A stretch of DNA of 64,000 nt from Blautia sp. An249. Its GTDB lineage: Bacteria; Bacillota; Clostridia; Lachnospirales; Lachnospiraceae. The position numbers were made by a program, and so were the translations under genes. The notes under the pieces are model-generated. The model was not told the origin of the DNA. It saw only the letters and a list, made by a program, of their open reading frames with translations, and searched no databases. Below, piece after piece: positions 62,032 through 64,000 of this stretch (position 1 is its first letter; each line of letters begins with the position of its first letter). Location of the stretch: the NCBI RefSeq assembly GCF_002159835.1, contig NZ_NFJL01000005.1, forward strand, positions 124,001 to 188,000, read 5' to 3'.

Positions 62032-63528
62032 TTATTTGTAAGCGATTGCATTCCATCTTAATTCATTTTTGAAGTTACGGATTGTTGTGTCTTTATCAAT
62101 ATATACAGCTTCGATACCCATAGCTGCTGCCCAGTCTCCCATCTGCTCTGCAGTTAAGTCGTAGGAGAATGCCGTATGATGAGCGCCGCCTGCCAGGATC
62201 CATGCTTCTGCTCCGGTTGCCAGGCTTGGTTCCGGTGTCCAGAATGCAGTTGCAACCGGAAGTTTCGGCATATCTTTTTCTGTCTTCTTGCACTCTACAT
62301 CGTTGATGATCAGACGGAAACGATTTCCTAAGTCTACTAAAGAAGTTGCTACGCCATGGCCTTCTTTGCAGGTGTATACCAGTCTTGCAGGATCTTCTCT
62401 GTCGCCCATGCTTAATGGGTTCACTTTGATGCTGATTGGGCCGTCTGCTACAGTCGGGCACACTTCCAGCATATGAGCCTGAAGGATACCTTCTTTTCCC
62501 GGTACCAGATTGTAGGTATAGTCTTCAAAGAAGGAAGTTCCTTTTGCATTTGGTGTATTGGCTGCCATAATCTTCATCAGACGTACCATTGCTGCTGTTT
62601 TCCAGTCGCCTTCTGCACCGAATCCGTATCCTTTTTCCATCAGTCTCTGGATTGCCAGACCCGGAAGCTGTTTCAGGGAACCTAAATCACCAAAGTGTGT
62701 TACCAGTGCCTGATAGTTCTTCTCTTCTAAGAATTTTTCAAATCCGATTTCGATACCAGCCTGTACAGCCACATGTTTTTTGAATTCTTCCGGATCTCTT
62801 CCTTCCAGTAAGATTTCGTATTTGTCATAGTACTCTTCTACTAAAGCATTGATGTCGCCTTCGCTTACAGCATCTACGTATTCTGCAATTTCATTAACCG
62901 GATATGCGTCGATTTCCCATCCGAATTTGATCTGTGCTTCTACTTTATCGCCTTCTGTTACGGCTACGTTTCTCATGTTGTCAGCGATACGGCATACGCG
63001 GATGTGGCTGCTTTCCATGATACCGATAGCAGTTCTCATCCAGGAAGCCAGTCTTTCCTGAACTTTCTTATCAGCCCAGTGTCCAACGATAACTTTTCTT
63101 TCAATTCCCATACGGCTTACAATGTGTCCGTATTCTCTGTCGCCATGTGCAGACTGGTTTTCATTCATGAAGTCCATATCGATGGTATCGTAAGGAATTT
63201 CTTCGTTAAACTGTGTATGTAAATGACATAAAGGTTTTCTGTATTCCTGTAAACCTAAAATCCAGGATTTTGCAGGAGAGAAGGTATGCATCCAGGTAAT
63301 AACACCGGCACAGTTTTCATCTGCATTTGCTTCGTTGAAGGTTTTTCTGATTACTTCATTGGTGATCAGGGTTGGTTTCCATACAACTTCAAAAGGAAGA
63401 ACACCTGATTTGTTTAATTCTTCTACAATGATTTTAGAATGTTCAGCAACCTTTCTTAAGCATTCGTCACCATACAGATCCTGTGAACCTGTACAAAACC
63501 AAAATTTGTAATCTTTTCCTGTTCTCAT
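62032..63528 (-). CDS. araA: L-arabinose isomerase
   Basis: 498 aa, normal family size. FWFCTGSQDLYGDE near 9, GVITWMHTFSPAKSWI near 78, HLHTQFNEEIPYD near 102. The metal site has Glu in FGAEGDWKTAAMVRLMK near 303 and EDYTYNL near 330, and His near 350 and 450 (QAHMLEVCP; GGAHHTAFSYDL). Converts L-arabinose to L-ribulose with Mn. AAGGAGG site upstream; 34 bp after the araR-like gene, so all four genes may be one transcript. Confidence 0.97.
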   Translation of the reverse strand: MRTGKDYKFWFCTGSQDLYGDECLRKVAEHSKIIVEELNKSGVLPFEVVWKPTLITNEVIRKTFNEANADENCAGVITWMHTFSPAKSWILGLQEYRKPLCHLHTQFNEEIPYDTIDMDFMNENQSAHGDREYGHIVSRMGIERKVIVGHWADKKVQERLASWMRTAIGIMESSHIRVCRIADNMRNVAVTEGDKVEAQIKFGWEIDAYPVNEIAEYVDAVSEGDINALVEEYYDKYEILLEGRDPEEFKKHVAVQAGIEIGFEKFLEEKNYQALVTHFGDLGSLKQLPGLAIQRLMEKGYGFGAEGDWKTAAMVRLMKIMAANTPNAKGTSFFEDYTYNLVPGKEGILQAHMLEVCPTVADGPISIKVNPLSMGDREDPARLVYTCKEGHGVATSLVDLGNRFRLIINDVECKKTEKDMPKLPVATAFWTPEPSLATGAEAWILAGGAHHTAFSYDLTAEQMGDWAAAMGIEAVYIDKDTTIRNFKNELRWNAIAYK

Positions 63529-63562
63529 GTTTAAATCCTCCTTAAAATTTATATACTTTTAA

Positions 63563-64000
63563 TTAGTATCTCACTCTTTCGCTGCAGGAGTTTCTGACTA
63601 TCAGCTCCGGCGCGATCAGACAGGTTACTTTGCTTTCCTCTTCCGGAACCCGGCGGATTTTCTCCAACAGCAGCTCCGCTGCCATCTCTCCCAGTTTCTC
63701 CTGGGGATGGGCAATGGTGGTCAGGCCGACCCCGTTCTCTCCCTGAGAAAACAAAGAATTGTCATATCCGGTGACTGAGATGTCTCCCGGCACCTTCTTT
63801 CCCATTTTTTCCAACGCGCTCATAACCTGAACAGCAATCTGATCGTTATAGCAGACAATCCCTTCCACCAAAAGCCCTTCTTCCAGTTTCATTTTCACTG
63901 CCATGGCAGGCATGGATTTACGGTCTTCTGTATGGAACCAGATAACCATATCCGGATTGTACAAAATCCCTGCCTCCTGCAAAGCCTGCACATATCCTTT
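63563..64000 (-). CDS. araR: AraR-like LacI/GalR-fold repressor, N-terminus outside the window
   Basis: The frame is open to base 64000 (146 codons visible, beginning KGYVQALQEAGI), so the 5' end lies beyond. The visible part is the C-terminal half of a LacI-type effector domain: EGIVCYNDQIAVQVMSALEKMG, DISVTGYDNSLFSQGENGVGLTTIAHPQEKLGEMAAELLLEKI. In Firmicutes the repressor beside araA is usually AraR (GntR-type HTH plus this domain); the HTH cannot be seen here, so AraR is inferred from position. Confidence 0.82.
   Translation of the reverse strand, partial: KGYVQALQEAGILYNPDMVIWFHTEDRKSMPAMAVKMKLEEGLLVEGIVCYNDQIAVQVMSALEKMGKKVPGDISVTGYDNSLFSQGENGVGLTTIAHPQEKLGEMAAELLLEKIRRVPEEESKVTCLIAPELIVRNSCSERVRY

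Noticed and set aside
1-64000. CRISPR array, tRNA or rRNA genes, insertion sequences
   Set aside because: No regularly spaced direct repeats, no transposase frame and no RNA-gene-like cloverleaf or rRNA sequence was noticed in any gap; a covariance-model scan was not possible.

Overview
The window looks like a chromosomal segment of a low-to-moderate GC anaerobic Firmicute, most likely a gut Lachnospiraceae-type Clostridium relative. The reasons are strong AGGAGG ribosome sites, pyruvate:ferredoxin oxidoreductase, MEP-pathway IspF, many LacI/GntR/SorC-controlled sugar operons, CUT1 ABC importers without their own ATPase, and a YesM/YesN-type two-component system. All assignments come from reading the sequence; no database search was run. 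No rRNA, tRNA, CRISPR array, insertion sequence or prophage was seen.

Layout. 1-3100: an unrecognised partial gene, a glycolipid glycosyltransferase with a divergent PlsY, and a flavodoxin-like protein divergent from aroD. 3949-4634: a toxin-antitoxin pair with a HicA-like toxin and an antitoxin of another type under a palindromic operator. 4678-13146: a nine-gene minus-strand sugar operon (RbsD, zinc alcohol dehydrogenase, Gfo/Idh/MocA dehydrogenase, 10-TM transporter, CUT1 ABC importer, two paralogous TIM-barrel isomerases). It shares a LacI-type operator with the neighbouring lacI-rbsK unit. 16202-17101: a DegV protein.

17274-25626 is a seven-gene operon (class III aminotransferase, YfcC-type carrier, two M20 proteins of which one is degenerate, OtnK, OtnC, DUF1275). 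It lies next to a GntR regulator, and a related AATCT-AAATTT motif precedes both units. 25757-32560 is the most interesting part. It holds a RuBisCO-like protein (RLP), a DUF1537 acid-sugar kinase, a PdxA2-type dehydrogenase broken by a frameshift, a KdgT-type permease, a histidine phosphatase and a SorC-type regulator. Four promoters here each carry a TGAAAATATTTTCA-like operator exactly 3 bp upstream of the -35 box, which ties all these genes into one regulon. The likely job is import, phosphorylation, oxidation and carbon-carbon cleavage of a sugar acid; the substrate is unknown.

32565-41017: a MATE exporter with a MarR gene broken in a poly-A run, a transglutaminase-like protein, PFOR with an Rrf2 regulator, and a CcdA-like protein. 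41217-49168: an ABC-F ATPase with a tiny cysteine-rich protein, facing a six-gene operon (LRR_5 protein, VWA/DUF2201 protein, MoxR ATPase, transglutaminase lipoprotein, DUF4203 membrane protein, YbaK deacylase). 49328-51204: ispF and a glycerol-1-phosphate dehydrogenase. 51339-64000: a galactofuranose/arabinose-type ABC importer (SBP, ATPase, two permeases), a YesM/YesN two-component system, and araR(partial)-araA-araB-araD, together an arabinose or arabinan utilisation locus.
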